Shown: positions 29,743 through 39,652, counted from the first letter of the stretch. The stretch is DNA of 64,000 nucleotides from an uncultured Flavobacteriales bacterium (GCA_937139155.1 CAKZPI010000011.1:110391-174390), one strand, 5' to 3'. Notes: a model not told the origin generated them from the sequence alone. Numbers and translations are program-made.

Positions 29743-30744
29743 ATGAAATTTGGTGTAATAGGTGGAGGATTGGCTGGAACAGCCCTAGCTCTTAGGCTTA
29801 AATCATTAGAGCAAGAGGTAGTGCTCTTCGACCTGCCCAAGGAAAACACAGCGTCGAGGGTAGCCGCTGGGGTTTTAAACCCGGTAGTTCTTAAGCGCAT
29901 GAACTCTGTTTGGAAAGGGGAGTACTTTTATTCAAAATCGGTAAGGTTTTACAAAGACCAAGAAAAGTTCTTAGGGGTTAAGTTCTATTATGATCTACCT
30001 ATTTTCAGGCGGTTTTCTAGCCTGGCCGAACGAAACGACTGGGAGGGCCTAATTCATAGTGCCTGGTTCGGAAAGGGCTTACAAGCCTCCCAATCAAAGC
30101 CCATTGAGGGGCTCAAGGGAGAGCATGGAGGTGGCTGGTTCGCGTTATCAGGGAAACTAGATGTAAAGGCCTATTTAAACGCCGTTCATGAGTATTTTAA
30201 ACAAGAAGGGTGCTTCCATGAAGAAAGGGTAGAGCTCGACCAAGTCGATGGCTATACTAAAGTTAAAGGGATAGATCATTGGATTTTTGCCGTTGGGAAT
30301 AAATTCGACCAGGAAGGTCATCCTGAATTAAAAGGATTGCATAAAACAAAAGGCGAATACCTCTCTGTAAGATCGGGTCATGTCTGGCCGGGCATGGTTA
30401 ACGCAGGCCATTTTCTGATACCTGAGGAAAATGGCGGATTTAAATTGGGGGCGACCTATGCCTGGAATGAAGAGGATTTAGAGCCTAATCCCGCCAGAAT
30501 TCAGAAATTGGAATCTTTCTTGAAATCGGAATTGACTGTTTCTTCTAAGGTTGAAGGCGTTATTTCTGGGTTCCGACCCAGCACCAAAAACCGCCGTCCG
30601 ATAATGGGAGGAGCTAAAAACCGTTGGTTTTTAAATGGCTTAGGCTCAAGAGGGGTTCTTATGGCTCCTGGTCTGGCTGAAAATCTGGTAAATCATATCT
30701 TGTATAAAGACCCTTTATTTCCTGAGGTGAAAATGGAAGTGTAA
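29743..30744 (+). CDS. FAD-dependent oxidoreductase, DAO family
   Basis: This 333-residue flavoprotein has an N-terminal dinucleotide-binding motif (GVIGGGLAGTALALRL), a RVAAGVLNPVVLKRM segment and a C-terminal GFRPSTKNRRPIMGG with LGSRGVLMAPGLAENL, typical of D-amino-acid-oxidase-like enzymes. The C-terminal pattern resembles the oxidase half of MnmC-type proteins, but no methyltransferase half is present. Substrate unknown; probably a small secondary or primary amine. It stands alone after the T9SS terminator and converges on the DUF983 gene. Confidence 0.85.
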   Translation: MKFGVIGGGLAGTALALRLKSLEQEVVLFDLPKENTASRVAAGVLNPVVLKRMNSVWKGEYFYSKSVRFYKDQEKFLGVKFYYDLPIFRRFSSLAERNDWEGLIHSAWFGKGLQASQSKPIEGLKGEHGGGWFALSGKLDVKAYLNAVHEYFKQEGCFHEERVELDQVDGYTKVKGIDHWIFAVGNKFDQEGHPELKGLHKTKGEYLSVRSGHVWPGMVNAGHFLIPEENGGFKLGATYAWNEEDLEPNPARIQKLESFLKSELTVSSKVEGVISGFRPSTKNRRPIMGGAKNRWFLNGLGSRGVLMAPGLAENLVNHILYKDPLFPEVKMEV

Positions 30745-30772
30745 AACTCAGGTAAAACCTTGATAGGCTCCT

Positions 30773-31168
30773 TTAATTTTTCTCCTTAGGTATTGGCTTA
30801 TGGGGAAATTTCCCAAAGGAAATGAAAATATTCATCCAGGTTGACCGAGAAACTCGGAATAGGATGGGACTTAGAATTACAAGGCTGGTTCCAAGCCCAA
30901 TTAAAAATCCGGTGGTGGTAAGATCAAGCCAGAGGTAATTCGCGATAAGCCAAGCCACTGCAATTGCTACAGTGTACCCATATGCTACATACATAGACCC
31001 ATAGAAAAAGGAGGGTTCACGCTCGTATTTCAATCCGCAATGCGAGCAATGCTCATGCATGCTCATGAATTTCTTAGAATACGGGCTTTGGGTTTTAAAT
31101 AAATCACCTTGGTGACAATTGGGGCATTTTAACCGAAAAATGCTGTAGAAGACGCTGTGTTTTTTCAT
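30773..31168 (-). CDS. DUF983 zinc-ribbon membrane protein
   Basis: This 131-residue protein has a zinc ribbon at the N-terminus made of CPNCHQGDLF and CSHCGLKYEREPSFFYG, then two membrane helices (VAIAVAWLIANYLWL and GFLIGLGTSLVILSPILF). This is the DUF983 pattern. The family is often found near respiratory or cofactor genes but has no settled function. The gene is divergent from the ABC-F gene. Confidence 0.85.
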   Translation of the reverse strand: MKKHSVFYSIFRLKCPNCHQGDLFKTQSPYSKKFMSMHEHCSHCGLKYEREPSFFYGSMYVAYGYTVAIAVAWLIANYLWLDLTTTGFLIGLGTSLVILSPILFRVSRSTWMNIFISFGKFPHKPIPKEKN

Positions 31169-31225
31169 AGCAAAACCTTGACCTCAAAGGTAAGAATTGC
31201 TTCTGTAGAAACGTACCTTTGCCGC

Positions 31226-33166
31226 ATGATTGCAGCAAATAAAATTGAAGTTAGTTTCGGGGGGTCCGTACTATTTGATGATATCTCATTTTTAATCAAT
31301 TCTGGAGACCGGGTGGGACTCATCGGACGAAACGGAGCAGGTAAATCCACCTTGCTGAAAGTGCTTTCCGGCGATTTGAAACCGGATCAAGGAGAGATTG
31401 CCCTTACCGGGGATGCCTTGGTGGGATACCTTCCTCAAGACCTTCCATTGCCTGAAGGGAAATCAGTAATGGAAGAAACCGAATCAGCTTTTGAAGAAAT
31501 TAAAACCTTAGAGGCGAGGATTGAAAAAATCAACCAAGAAATTGTAGAACGCACCGACTACGAATCAGACGGGTATATGGACCTGCTGAATGAGCTGCAC
31601 GATGCCAATACTCGGTTTGACATGATTGGCGGGCATAGTTTTCACGCCCGGATTGAGCAAGTTTTGAAAGGGCTTGGATTTAGAGATGAAGACATGGATA
31701 AGCCCACAGAAACTTTTTCTGGAGGTTGGAGAATGCGGATTGAACTGGCCAAACTCTTGCTGCAGTCGCCTGATGTTTTGCTGTTGGATGAGCCTACCAA
31801 CCACCTTGATATTGAGTCAATTATTTGGTTAGAAACCTTTTTGATTCAGTACCCCGGGGCCGTAATTCTGGTATCCCACGATAAAACTTTCTTGAACAAA
31901 GTCACCAATCGAACCATTGAGGTTGTTTTGGGTAGAATTTATGATCAAAAACTTCCGTATTCTAAATTTTTAATCTGGAGGGCTGACGTACAAGAGAAGC
32001 AAATGGCCGCAGCCAAAAACCAGGAAAAAGAAATAAAACAAACGGAAGAGCTCATTGAGAAGTTCAGGGCCAAAGCAAGTAAGGCAGCCTTTGCTCAGTC
32101 TTTGATTAAGAAGCTTGAGAAGACCGAACGGATTGAGGTAGATGTTCAAGACAACCGGGCCATGAACTTCCGTTTTGCGGAATCAGACCCTTCGGGAAAA
32201 GTTCCGGTCATTTTTAATTCAGTTGGAAAATCATTTGGCGATAAGAAGGTGTTTTCTGGGGTTGATTTCGAAATTGAAAGGGGGCAGAAAGTGGCCTTTG
32301 TTGGGCAAAACGGTCAAGGAAAAACCACTCTTGCTAGAATGTTGGTAGGCGAAATTCAAGGAGAGGGCGGAATTGAAATAGGCTATAACGTCAAAATGTC
32401 TTATTACGCTCAGGAACAACATAAAGAATTAGACCCAGAACAAACCGTTTTAGAAACCATTGAATCTATTGCGCCAGATGCGTTAAGGCCAAAGGTTAGA
32501 GACCTTTTGGGGGCCTTTTTATTTAGTGGAGATACCGTCTTTAAAAAAGTTAAGGTATTGTCAGGAGGTGAACGAGGAAGACTGGCTCTTTGTAAGCTCT
32601 TAATGAAGCCGAGTAATTTCTTGGTGATGGATGAGCCCACCAACCACTTAGACATAAACTCTAAGGAGGTCTTAAAACAAGCTCTAGCAAAATTTTCAGG
32701 CACCTTGGTGGTGGTGAGTCACGACCGGGACTTTTTGCAAGGACTGACAGAAAAGGTGTTTGAATTTCGGGGGGGTAAGGTGAACCAACATCTTGGAGAT
32801 ATTGACGAATTCTTGAGAAAGCGTAAAGCGGAAGATTTTAGAAGCTTTGAGCTTAGTGGTCAGAATAAAAAGGAATCAAAGAATTCTGCGAAAGCAAAAA
32901 ACAATGGGAAGTCGGACCAAGAAAAACGAACCCAGGAAAAGGAAGTCAAAAGATTGACAAAGAAAGTGGAACGGTTAGAAAGTAAAATAGCTGAGTTGGA
33001 AGGTGAATTAGCAGCGCTAGACGCCAAGCTACAAGACCCTAATCAATTTAAAGAATTAAGTGAAAACCCAGATTTTTATACAAAATACGAGGAGCTGAAA
33101 TCTGAAAAGGAAAAGGCTGAAGCCGATTGGGGAAACTTGATTGAGGAACTTGAAACAAAGGGCTGA
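31226..33166 (+). CDS. ABC-F family ATPase (Uup/YdiF-like)
   Basis: This soluble protein of about 646 residues has two ATP-binding cassettes in one chain and no membrane domain. The first has GRNGAGKST, FSGGWRMRIELAK and LLLDEPTNHLD; the second has GQNGQGKTT, LSGGERGRLAL and LVMDEPTNHLD. A charged inter-domain linker and a C-terminal coiled coil (KRLTKKVERLESKIAELEGE) complete the Uup-like layout. ABC-F proteins act on the ribosome or on nucleic acids. I start at MIAANKIEVSFGG, since the longer frame would overlap the divergent DUF983 start. A TACCTTTG box lies just 5 bases before this ATG, so the transcript may have a very short leader. Confidence 0.93.
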   Translation: MIAANKIEVSFGGSVLFDDISFLINSGDRVGLIGRNGAGKSTLLKVLSGDLKPDQGEIALTGDALVGYLPQDLPLPEGKSVMEETESAFEEIKTLEARIEKINQEIVERTDYESDGYMDLLNELHDANTRFDMIGGHSFHARIEQVLKGLGFRDEDMDKPTETFSGGWRMRIELAKLLLQSPDVLLLDEPTNHLDIESIIWLETFLIQYPGAVILVSHDKTFLNKVTNRTIEVVLGRIYDQKLPYSKFLIWRADVQEKQMAAAKNQEKEIKQTEELIEKFRAKASKAAFAQSLIKKLEKTERIEVDVQDNRAMNFRFAESDPSGKVPVIFNSVGKSFGDKKVFSGVDFEIERGQKVAFVGQNGQGKTTLARMLVGEIQGEGGIEIGYNVKMSYYAQEQHKELDPEQTVLETIESIAPDALRPKVRDLLGAFLFSGDTVFKKVKVLSGGERGRLALCKLLMKPSNFLVMDEPTNHLDINSKEVLKQALAKFSGTLVVVSHDRDFLQGLTEKVFEFRGGKVNQHLGDIDEFLRKRKAEDFRSFELSGQNKKESKNSAKAKNNGKSDQEKRTQEKEVKRLTKKVERLESKIAELEGELAALDAKLQDPNQFKELSENPDFYTKYEELKSEKEKAEADWGNLIEELETKG

Positions 33167-33264
33167 CCTATCTTTAGCCTTTAAAGAAAGTGGAGATTAA
33201 GATTCAATTTTTATTTTTAGTAAAAAAGACCTTGGCCTCAACATAGGGTTGAACTTGAATTTCT

Positions 33265-34098
33265 TTAACCCCAAAATTCGTCGTAGACGAATAACCCTGA
33301 AGCTAGTCCAGTGTAAATAAGCATGAAATTTCTGAACCCACGGGCCAATAATCTATTAAAATTCACCTGGTCAGGAGTATAGGTACTATTGATTTTGGTT
33401 AAGGGTAAAGGCAATCGTTTACCGCTGATCTCAGGAATTGTGTCAAGATCTATGAAAATGGTATGTTTATACTTAGGGGAGGCTTCCGTTTTGTAGTTTG
33501 TTACAGAGTAGTTTGAGGGACTTATTTTTCCGTGAAACCTTAGATAAATAGAGTCATTGGCTAAACTATCGCACGAAAAAACGTGAACGGAACTGCTACG
33601 ATCTATGGCATGTACCTGGTGTACTTGTATAAAACGTTCAATTTTACGGCTAGAATATGAGTTTTTGGTCATTTTCCCTTGGCTTGCTCGTTTTTCCCAA
33701 GACCCTATTTTACGGATGTTTTCCAAGGGGATTTCTATACCCAAGGCTCCTTCTTCTAGGTTTTTCGGTTTAATTTCATAAGAGCGTTCTGGAAATAGTA
33801 TGAAAACCTGCTGGTTGTAACGATAACCATCCTCCATGATCTGATCAAACCCCTGGGGCTGGTTAACATAACGGGCAATAAGCTTGGTTTGAGAAAGGAA
33901 AGTAACCTCTAGATGTTGGTACTTTCCACGGTAAGACCCCAAAAAGCTTTTGGGCTCTAGTTCAATAAACAATCGAACCTGGCTTATGGCCTGTCCGATG
34001 TCTCCTCGAGTTTGCACCCTAGTTTGAATGCCGCAAGAAGCCAGAATAAAAATTAAGGTCAAGTAAAAACAAGTGCTATACGTTATCTTAGTCATCAT
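33265..34098 (-). CDS. Lipoprotein of a local three-member family (copy 1)
   Basis: This 277-residue protein has a lipoprotein signal (FYLTLIFILASCGIQ). A beta-rich body includes VRLFIELEPKSFLG and EIPLENIRKIGSWEKR, and a C-terminal hydrophobic segment (FRNFMLIYTGLASGLFVY) could enter the membrane. The architecture and the NIRKIGSWE/NLTLWKDKW-like motif resemble the lipoprotein at 36601, and overall layout also the one at 34095. Its start overlaps the stop of the 34095 gene by 4 bases. I recognise no known family; function unknown. Confidence 0.65.
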   Translation of the reverse strand: MMTKITYSTCFYLTLIFILASCGIQTRVQTRGDIGQAISQVRLFIELEPKSFLGSYRGKYQHLEVTFLSQTKLIARYVNQPQGFDQIMEDGYRYNQQVFILFPERSYEIKPKNLEEGALGIEIPLENIRKIGSWEKRASQGKMTKNSYSSRKIERFIQVHQVHAIDRSSSVHVFSCDSLANDSIYLRFHGKISPSNYSVTNYKTEASPKYKHTIFIDLDTIPEISGKRLPLPLTKINSTYTPDQVNFNRLLARGFRNFMLIYTGLASGLFVYDEFWG

Positions 34099-34865
34099 AT
34101 TGTTAAACTTATTCCACCGCTAAGAAAAAACATTCCAATATTAACCCCCAAACCTGCTAGTCCGGACAGAAAATATGTAAAAATCGCCCTAAAATTTTCC
34201 GGATGATGTTTTTTGTTTTGCCCTGGCATCCTTGTTTCATAGAATTGGTCAAAGGGGATAAAGCCTTCTTTATCCCAAGTAAGAGAATCATCCGTTAAAA
34301 CAAATTGAAACACCGTAGATCTGCCTCTTTGATCATTTGACCGTTGATATGTTTCACCAGATTTTGACTTGAGTTGCAAATGAACTCCATTGGGGTCAAT
34401 ATGGTCAACTTTGTAGGAGCCGAGAATTTGACCTGACTGGACCAATTCAATTTCAGGATTTTGGATAGTGGCTCTGAACGCATCTCCCTTCATTTGAGTG
34501 GAGTAACCATCACTATAAAAAGTAACAGAATGAAGCTCAGAAGACTGAAGGGTGTAGGCTTGGCTATCTATCAATGAAGGCAGCCTCGAAACGTGAAAAA
34601 TCATTCCATTTTTAAACTGTTTATGAAAGGCTAAATTAAGGGGAAGCGGTTGGTTAATTTCTTTTGGAATGGACTTAAACCTAATGATGGACGGAGAAAG
34701 AAAGACTGGTTTTACTTCCACATTAGAACCATTTTCTGCTTGGATGAAGAACCGGCGGTTTTCTACCATTTCCATGGGATTGCCCTGATGGTATCTCCAA
34801 ATGTTTGGCCCCATGCATGAGGTTAATGAAAAAACCAATAAAGAAAGAATGGCTAAAGGTTTCAT
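34095..34865 (-). CDS. Lipoprotein of a local three-member family (copy 2)
   Basis: This protein of about 256 residues starts at MKPLAILSLLVFSLTSC; a longer frame adds 24 residues without a signal. The lipobox Cys is in TSCMGPN. The segment VEVKPVFLSPSIIRFKSIP closely parallels FEVEPIHASPKEIQLKSI of the lipoprotein at 36601, showing paralogy. A C-terminal glycine-rich hydrophobic stretch (GLAGLGVNIGMFFLSGGISL) looks membrane-inserted. It lies in a reverse-strand block with the AlkB-like enzyme. Function unknown. Confidence 0.65.
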   Translation of the reverse strand: MKPLAILSLLVFSLTSCMGPNIWRYHQGNPMEMVENRRFFIQAENGSNVEVKPVFLSPSIIRFKSIPKEINQPLPLNLAFHKQFKNGMIFHVSRLPSLIDSQAYTLQSSELHSVTFYSDGYSTQMKGDAFRATIQNPEIELVQSGQILGSYKVDHIDPNGVHLQLKSKSGETYQRSNDQRGRSTVFQFVLTDDSLTWDKEGFIPFDQFYETRMPGQNKKHHPENFRAIFTYFLSGLAGLGVNIGMFFLSGGISLTI

Positions 34866-35029
34866 AAGGAAAGCGGTTTTGGCCTTAAAGCTCCATTGAA
34901 TATTGAAGGTAAGAACGTAAAAATTAATGAAAATCAAAATCTTGTACGGGGCAAGAAAGGCTTATGCTAGGATAATTGACATTTCTGAGAATACCCTAAT
35001 GTTGTAATGAACTTGAGAAAGAGGCAGCC

Positions 35030-35620
35030 TTAGTTTGTATCTGTATTTAAGATTCTATTCGGCCAATACCTAAAACCAAACCCAAATCCAACCACCAAAG
35101 GAAAGCCTGGAAGTATATGCGCTGAAAAGTCCCAATGGTCATTTATTAGATAATTGTATTCAATTTCCCCTCCGTACCAAACAAATTTATCTTGAATATT
35201 ACCTCGGTCTCTAAAGATTCCTGAAGATTCATAGCCTTCCTTTGAATGCCAAGATTTTCGGTAAATATAGGTTGGACCAAAGCCAAATTGAACGTCATGT
35301 CTTTGGTGGTCAAGTAGGTAGACTCGAAATCCGATATGGGTATGGCCTGAGGGCATTTTTCCTGAATCGGTGTAAAGTCCTTGTGCGATTTTTATGGAAA
35401 TAAAGTCCCTAAAAACCATTCGCTGATACGAGAAAATCCCTCCATAATTTAAGACCATATAGGCATTGGGATCAAGACGGGTAGGCATTAAATGAGCCTG
35501 ATCTTCTCCCTTCGGGTGCACTGTGAAACCATAGTATTTAAAGCCGAAATTATGGTTAGGCTTTTGGCTATGGCTGAAAAAGGCTAGGCAAACTAAAACA
35601 AGAGTAAGGCATTGTTTCAT
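35030..35620 (-). CDS. Small outer-membrane beta-barrel-like protein
   Basis: This 196-residue protein has a signal peptide (CLTLVLVCLAFFSHSQ). The body has alternating aromatic and polar residues typical of short beta-barrels (NFGFKYYGFTVH, VQFGFGPTYIYRK, GGEIEYNYLI, VVGFGFGFRYWP). The start overlaps the stop of the AlkB-like gene by 4 bases, so the two are co-translated. It could be an uptake or protective barrel for the enzyme's lipid-like substrate, but that is inference only. Confidence 0.7.
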   Translation of the reverse strand: MKQCLTLVLVCLAFFSHSQKPNHNFGFKYYGFTVHPKGEDQAHLMPTRLDPNAYMVLNYGGIFSYQRMVFRDFISIKIAQGLYTDSGKMPSGHTHIGFRVYLLDHQRHDVQFGFGPTYIYRKSWHSKEGYESSGIFRDRGNIQDKFVWYGGEIEYNYLINDHWDFSAHILPGFPLVVGFGFGFRYWPNRILNTDTN

Positions 35621-36597
35621 GTTCTGGTAGATTTAACAAGGTCAACCTTGGGGTTCATCAACTTAAACCAAAGTTTTGGGAATAGGCTAAGGAGCAACAT
35701 TAAGAAATAGGCATAGGGTAAGCTTGGGCCTCTCTGATCTAAACTTTCGTTGGCCCTTAAATGGTGGGCTGAGTGAATGGGCAACATGAAGGTTAGGAAG
35801 TTGGTATATCGCCCATAATGATTCCATGCGTGGTTAATCCCTGGTTTTTTATTAGAAGGGTCAATTAGTCCGTAATGTTGAATGTAATTGGTGGCTTCAA
35901 AAAATAAATATTGAAAAAAGGTGATGCTAAGGTGAATGAAGAGGGCTTTCGGCGAATTAAAAACCACAGCGGTTAAACAAAGGCCTAGCCCATAAAAAAA
36001 GCAACCTAGAAAATTGTAAAACAAGAGCCTTCGGTAAATTTTAAACTTTGTTTTTGGGTGAATAAGGAAAGAGATTCTATGGGGAATGATTCTTAGTAAA
36101 AACCGATAAAAACTTTCGTTGAGATTTGAAACGCTGGGGTCATCTTTGGTTCCAAATCGGGCGTGGTGCTCATAAATATGGTTTGATAAAAACCCGGGCA
36201 AACCAAAAAGGCTCAAGCAAAAATGTCCGAAAAACTGAAAGAAGGGATTTCTTTTATGAATGAACTCATGACCGATGGAAACAATGAAGGTGGCATACAC
36301 AATGATGCTGGCCAAAACCCCGAGACTTAAGCTAATTCCAGAGAGGTTAATTAGGTTTTGCAGAACCCAGGGATAAAAGGAAACCAATGCGAATAAGAAA
36401 AAGCCCATGAAATATTTCATGAAGGCAGATTGTTTCAATCGGCTGAATTCTGTTTTAATCTCGTTAATGCTCAGGGGTTTCCAAAGATAGTTGAGTTGAT
36501 TGGCAAGAATTAAGCCCAGAATAAAAAGCCAGGGTTCACCTAGCCATAGGCCTAGAAGAAATCCTTGAAAAACTAAAAATGGAATTAATACATGCAT
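35617..36597 (-). CDS. AlkB-like membrane di-iron oxygenase (alkane monooxygenase/desaturase superfamily)
   Basis: This 326-residue integral membrane protein carries the histidine boxes of the superfamily: HEFIH (110-114), HIYEHH (140-145) and HSAHH (275-279). It also has NYIQHYG (237-243), which matches the alkane hydroxylase signature NYIEHYG. The DDPSVSNLNESFYRF stretch after box 2 also matches AlkB. Several hydrophobic helices surround these motifs. It should use two irons and O2 to hydroxylate an alkyl or lipid chain. No rubredoxin gene lies nearby, so the electron donor is elsewhere. It is embedded among lipoproteins rather than alkane-catabolism genes, so a lipid-modifying role is as likely as alkane use. 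Confidence 0.85.
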   Translation of the reverse strand: MHVLIPFLVFQGFLLGLWLGEPWLFILGLILANQLNYLWKPLSINEIKTEFSRLKQSAFMKYFMGFFLFALVSFYPWVLQNLINLSGISLSLGVLASIIVYATFIVSIGHEFIHKRNPFFQFFGHFCLSLFGLPGFLSNHIYEHHARFGTKDDPSVSNLNESFYRFLLRIIPHRISFLIHPKTKFKIYRRLLFYNFLGCFFYGLGLCLTAVVFNSPKALFIHLSITFFQYLFFEATNYIQHYGLIDPSNKKPGINHAWNHYGRYTNFLTFMLPIHSAHHLRANESLDQRGPSLPYAYFLMLLLSLFPKLWFKLMNPKVDLVKSTRT

Positions 36598-36600
36598 ACC

Positions 36601-37374
36601 TTAAATTGAGGAATAACCCTCGGCCAAAATATAAACTAGACTATAAGTTAAAATAGAAGCTATGACTATTTGAGACGCCAGATTTTTAGGAGTATAAGCC
36701 GGTACGTTTGAGGTTCGGATTTGATCAAAATCCAGGCTAGTTTGAGTTTGACTTAATTCTTTTTGGGGGTCAACCTCTACCAGCACAATGCTTTGCCTTC
36801 CTTTCTCTTTTACAAGCCCCTGGCTGGGTTTCCCAATTAGGTCTTGAAAGCGTTGGGCATTTACCGGAATCAAGTTTAAGGCGGTTGAGTCAAGACTTGC
36901 AAGAGCATATGCGCCTTGAACCGTGTCATTTTGGGTAATCAGAAATGCCTGAGTTTGAAAAAACTTTTGATAATCTTTACGCTTGAATTTTCGGCTCCAC
37001 TTATCCTTCCAAAGAGTCAGGTTTTTAATGGCTTCTACGGGGATGGTGTAAAAAACCTCACCCGACTCAAATTTTTTCCGTTCAACGGGAGAGTTGTTTC
37101 GAATGGAAATTTCAAGTCCGGTAAACTCATTTTTGATGAAATGCCTTTTCGAACCTGTTTCAATTCTTCCAATCGACTTGAGTTGAATTTCCTTTGGGGA
37201 GGCATGGATGGGTTCTACTTCAAACTTATCGCCATTGGGCAGCCGCAAAATCAAGGAGTAGGCCTCCTTATGATCATTCGGATTTCCTTGAATCACCTTT
37301 CTATGGTGGGGTGAGCAAGCAAAAATGAGGCTTGAGATGAAAAGCATTCCAAGAAGCTTGGGCAGGAAATTCAT
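36601..37374 (-). CDS. Lipoprotein of a local three-member family (copy 3)
   Basis: This 257-residue lipoprotein has a signal MLFISSLIFACSPHH. It shares the (V/F)EV(K/E)P...SP..I..KSI segment with the lipoprotein at 34095 and a NLTLWKDKWSRKF motif like that of 33265. The C-terminus is a membrane-like helix (QIVIASILTYSLVYILAEG). Its stop is 3 bases from the AlkB-like start, so it probably heads the reverse-strand block 37374-33265. Function unknown. Confidence 0.68.
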   Translation of the reverse strand: MNFLPKLLGMLFISSLIFACSPHHRKVIQGNPNDHKEAYSLILRLPNGDKFEVEPIHASPKEIQLKSIGRIETGSKRHFIKNEFTGLEISIRNNSPVERKKFESGEVFYTIPVEAIKNLTLWKDKWSRKFKRKDYQKFFQTQAFLITQNDTVQGAYALASLDSTALNLIPVNAQRFQDLIGKPSQGLVKEKGRQSIVLVEVDPQKELSQTQTSLDFDQIRTSNVPAYTPKNLASQIVIASILTYSLVYILAEGYSSI

Positions 37375-37420
37375 GATTGGTTCGTTTCAGATTCCTGCCC
37401 AAAGTATTAAAAATCTCAAA

Positions 37421-38725
37421 CTATTTTTTTCGGAAATAAATTTGAATGGGGACCCCCGTGAAATCAAAATTCTGACGAAGTTGATTTTCTACAAAGCGTT
37501 TGTACGGATCTTTGATGTACTGAGGTAAGTTTGCAAAAAACGCGAAGGAAGGAGTTCGGGTGGGCAACTGGGTGCAGAACTTAATTTTCACGTATTTCCC
37601 TTTATAAGCAGGTGGTGGGTTTCCTTCAAATATGGGAAGCATTACATCGTTTAGCTTTGAGGTAGAGATGCGCTTGGCGCGATTTTTAGCTACCTCTAAG
37701 GCCATTTCAAGTGATTTGAGCAGGCGTTGCTTAGTAAGGGCTGAAACAAATACAATGGGGGGGTATTTGCTGGGCGCGATTTTCTCCTTGATATGGGCTT
37801 CAAATTGCTTCATTGAGTGGTTGTCTTTTTCCACCAAATCCCATTTGTTTACAAGAATAACCACCCCTTTTTTATTTCTCTCGGCAAGGTGAAAGATGGC
37901 TTGATCTTGAGCTTCGAATCCTCGGGTGGCATCAACCATAAGCAGGCATACATCGGCATATTCAATGCTTCGGATGGCCCGCATTACAGAGTAAAATTCA
38001 AGGTTTTCATGAACCTTTCCCTTTTTTCGGATTCCAGCAGTGTCAACTAAGAAGAAATCGAAGCCAAAGGCGTTGAACCTGGTTTCAAGTGAGTCGCGGG
38101 TGGTACCCGCAATATCGGTTACAATGTTTCTCTCTTCCCCGAGAAGGGCATTCACAAAAGAGGATTTACCTGCATTGGGTCTACCAATAACAGCTAGGCG
38201 GGGCAGTTCCTCTTCCTCTCTTTCGGGTTCTTCAGTATGAATTTTCGCCAAGTCATCAAGGAGCTCTCCGGTTCCGGAACCGTTAATGGAAGAGAGGGTG
38301 TAATACTCACCCATTCCTAAACCATAAAATTCGGTAGCATCTAGATTCCGCATGGAATTATCCACCTTGTTCACAACAACAAAGACTGGCTTTTCAGTTT
38401 TCCGAAGAAGTTGAGCAATGTCTTCATCCATATCGGTAATTCCGGAGGTAACATCCACCATAAAGAAAATGGCAGAGGCCTCTTCAATGGCAAGGGTAAC
38501 TTGTTTCCGAATGTCTTCTTCAAAAATATCATCAGATCCGGTGATATACCCACCGGTATCAATCACTGAAAAGATTTTTCCATTCCAGTCAAACTTCCCG
38601 TAATGACGGTCGCGGGTCACCCCTGCAACAGAATCAACAATGGCTTCCCTTCTTTGGGTTAACCGATTGAAAAGCGTGCTTTTGCCCACATTGGGTCTTC
38701 CTACGATGGCTACTATGTTTCCCAT
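37421..38725 (-). CDS. der: Ribosome biogenesis GTPase Der (EngA)
   Basis: This 434-residue GTPase has two tandem G domains, each with GRPN(V/A)GKS(T/S) and a DT(G/A)G switch motif, then NKVD and NKWD specificity motifs. A C-terminal KH-like domain ends [27 protein letters not shown]. It acts in 50S subunit maturation. It lies 3 bases downstream of era, and the two form one operon. Confidence 0.98.
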   Translation of the reverse strand: MGNIVAIVGRPNVGKSTLFNRLTQRREAIVDSVAGVTRDRHYGKFDWNGKIFSVIDTGGYITGSDDIFEEDIRKQVTLAIEEASAIFFMVDVTSGITDMDEDIAQLLRKTEKPVFVVVNKVDNSMRNLDATEFYGLGMGEYYTLSSINGSGTGELLDDLAKIHTEEPEREEEELPRLAVIGRPNAGKSSFVNALLGEERNIVTDIAGTTRDSLETRFNAFGFDFFLVDTAGIRKKGKVHENLEFYSVMRAIRSIEYADVCLLMVDATRGFEAQDQAIFHLAERNKKGVVILVNKWDLVEKDNHSMKQFEAHIKEKIAPSKYPPIVFVSALTKQRLLKSLEMALEVAKNRAKRISTSKLNDVMLPIFEGNPPPAYKGKYVKIKFCTQLPTRTPSFAFFANLPQYIKDPYKRFVENQLRQNFDFTGVPIQIYFRKK

Positions 38726-38728
38726 ACT

Positions 38729-39610
38729 CTATGATTCGTATCCGAACCGTTTCAATTGTTGATCACTATCTCGCCAGTCTTTGGCAACCTTTACGTAGAG
38801 CTCTAAAAATATCTTCTTATTAAAAAAGGCTTCTAAATCGGCTCTAGCCTGAGAACCTACCCTTGTTAGGGCTTGGCCTTTATGTCCAATCAGAATCCCT
38901 TTTTGACTTTCCCGGGCCACGTAAATAATGGCTCGAATTCTCAAAAGCTCTTCTTCATGTTTAAATGATTCTACCTCTACCTCCACGCTATAGGGCACCT
39001 CTTTTTTATAGTTGAGCAGAACTTTTTCTCGGATGGTTTCTGAAACGAAGAAACGTTCAGGTCGGTCGGTTAAGCTTTCCTTATCAAAGAACGGGGGAGA
39101 ATCTGGAAGGGCTTGAATGAGTTCTTCTTTGATTTCTTTAACACCCATTCCATGAAGGGCGGAGATGCAGCGAATCTGGGCTTTTGGTAAGGTTGTTTTC
39201 CAATGGTCAATTTCAGATTCAACTGACTCTTGGTCAGAGTCGTCAATTTTATTGATGATAAGAAAAACAGGAATGTCAATTTCTTTAATTCGCTCAAACA
39301 AACCTTCAACCTTTAGTCCTTTATCACCGGGTTCAACCAGATAAAGAATGATATCGGCATCCTCAAAAGCCGTTTTCACAAACTTCATCATGCGCTCTTG
39401 CATGGCGTAAGCAGGCTGAATTACCCCAGGTGTATCCGAGAAAACCATTTGATAGTCGTCTCCATTCACCATGCCTAGAATGCGGTGCCGAGTGGTTTGC
39501 GCCTTAGAAGTAATAATAGACAAACGTTCGCCCACTATGGCATTCATGAGGGTTGACTTCCCAACATTTGGGTTGCCAATGATGTTTATGAATCCGGCTT
39601 TATGGCCCAT
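38729..39610 (-). CDS. era: GTPase Era
   Basis: This GTPase of about 293 residues starts at MGHKAGFINIIGNPNVGKST; the longer frame adds 15 residues that would overlap the forward promoter at 39623. The G motifs are GNPNVGKS, DTPGV and NKID, and the C-terminal KH domain contains GILIGHKGQALTRVG, which binds the 3' end of 16S rRNA. It is the upstream partner of der and divergent from the tRNA-fMet locus. Confidence 0.98.
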   Translation of the reverse strand: MGHKAGFINIIGNPNVGKSTLMNAIVGERLSIITSKAQTTRHRILGMVNGDDYQMVFSDTPGVIQPAYAMQERMMKFVKTAFEDADIILYLVEPGDKGLKVEGLFERIKEIDIPVFLIINKIDDSDQESVESEIDHWKTTLPKAQIRCISALHGMGVKEIKEELIQALPDSPPFFDKESLTDRPERFFVSETIREKVLLNYKKEVPYSVEVEVESFKHEEELLRIRAIIYVARESQKGILIGHKGQALTRVGSQARADLEAFFNKKIFLELYVKVAKDWRDSDQQLKRFGYES

Positions 39611-39622
39611 TGAAAATTTATT

Positions 39623-39652
39623 TTGTTGGCAAAGAAACAAAATATATATTTG
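39623..39652 (+). promoter_or_regulatory. Bacteroidota-type promoter of the tRNA-fMet locus
   Basis: TTG (39623-39625), 19 bases, then TATATTTG (39645-39652) fits the Bacteroidota housekeeping consensus TTG-N19..20-TAnnTTTG exactly. Transcription would start near 39660, ahead of the first degenerate tRNA copy, so the copies and the intact tRNA share one transcript. Confidence 0.75.
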
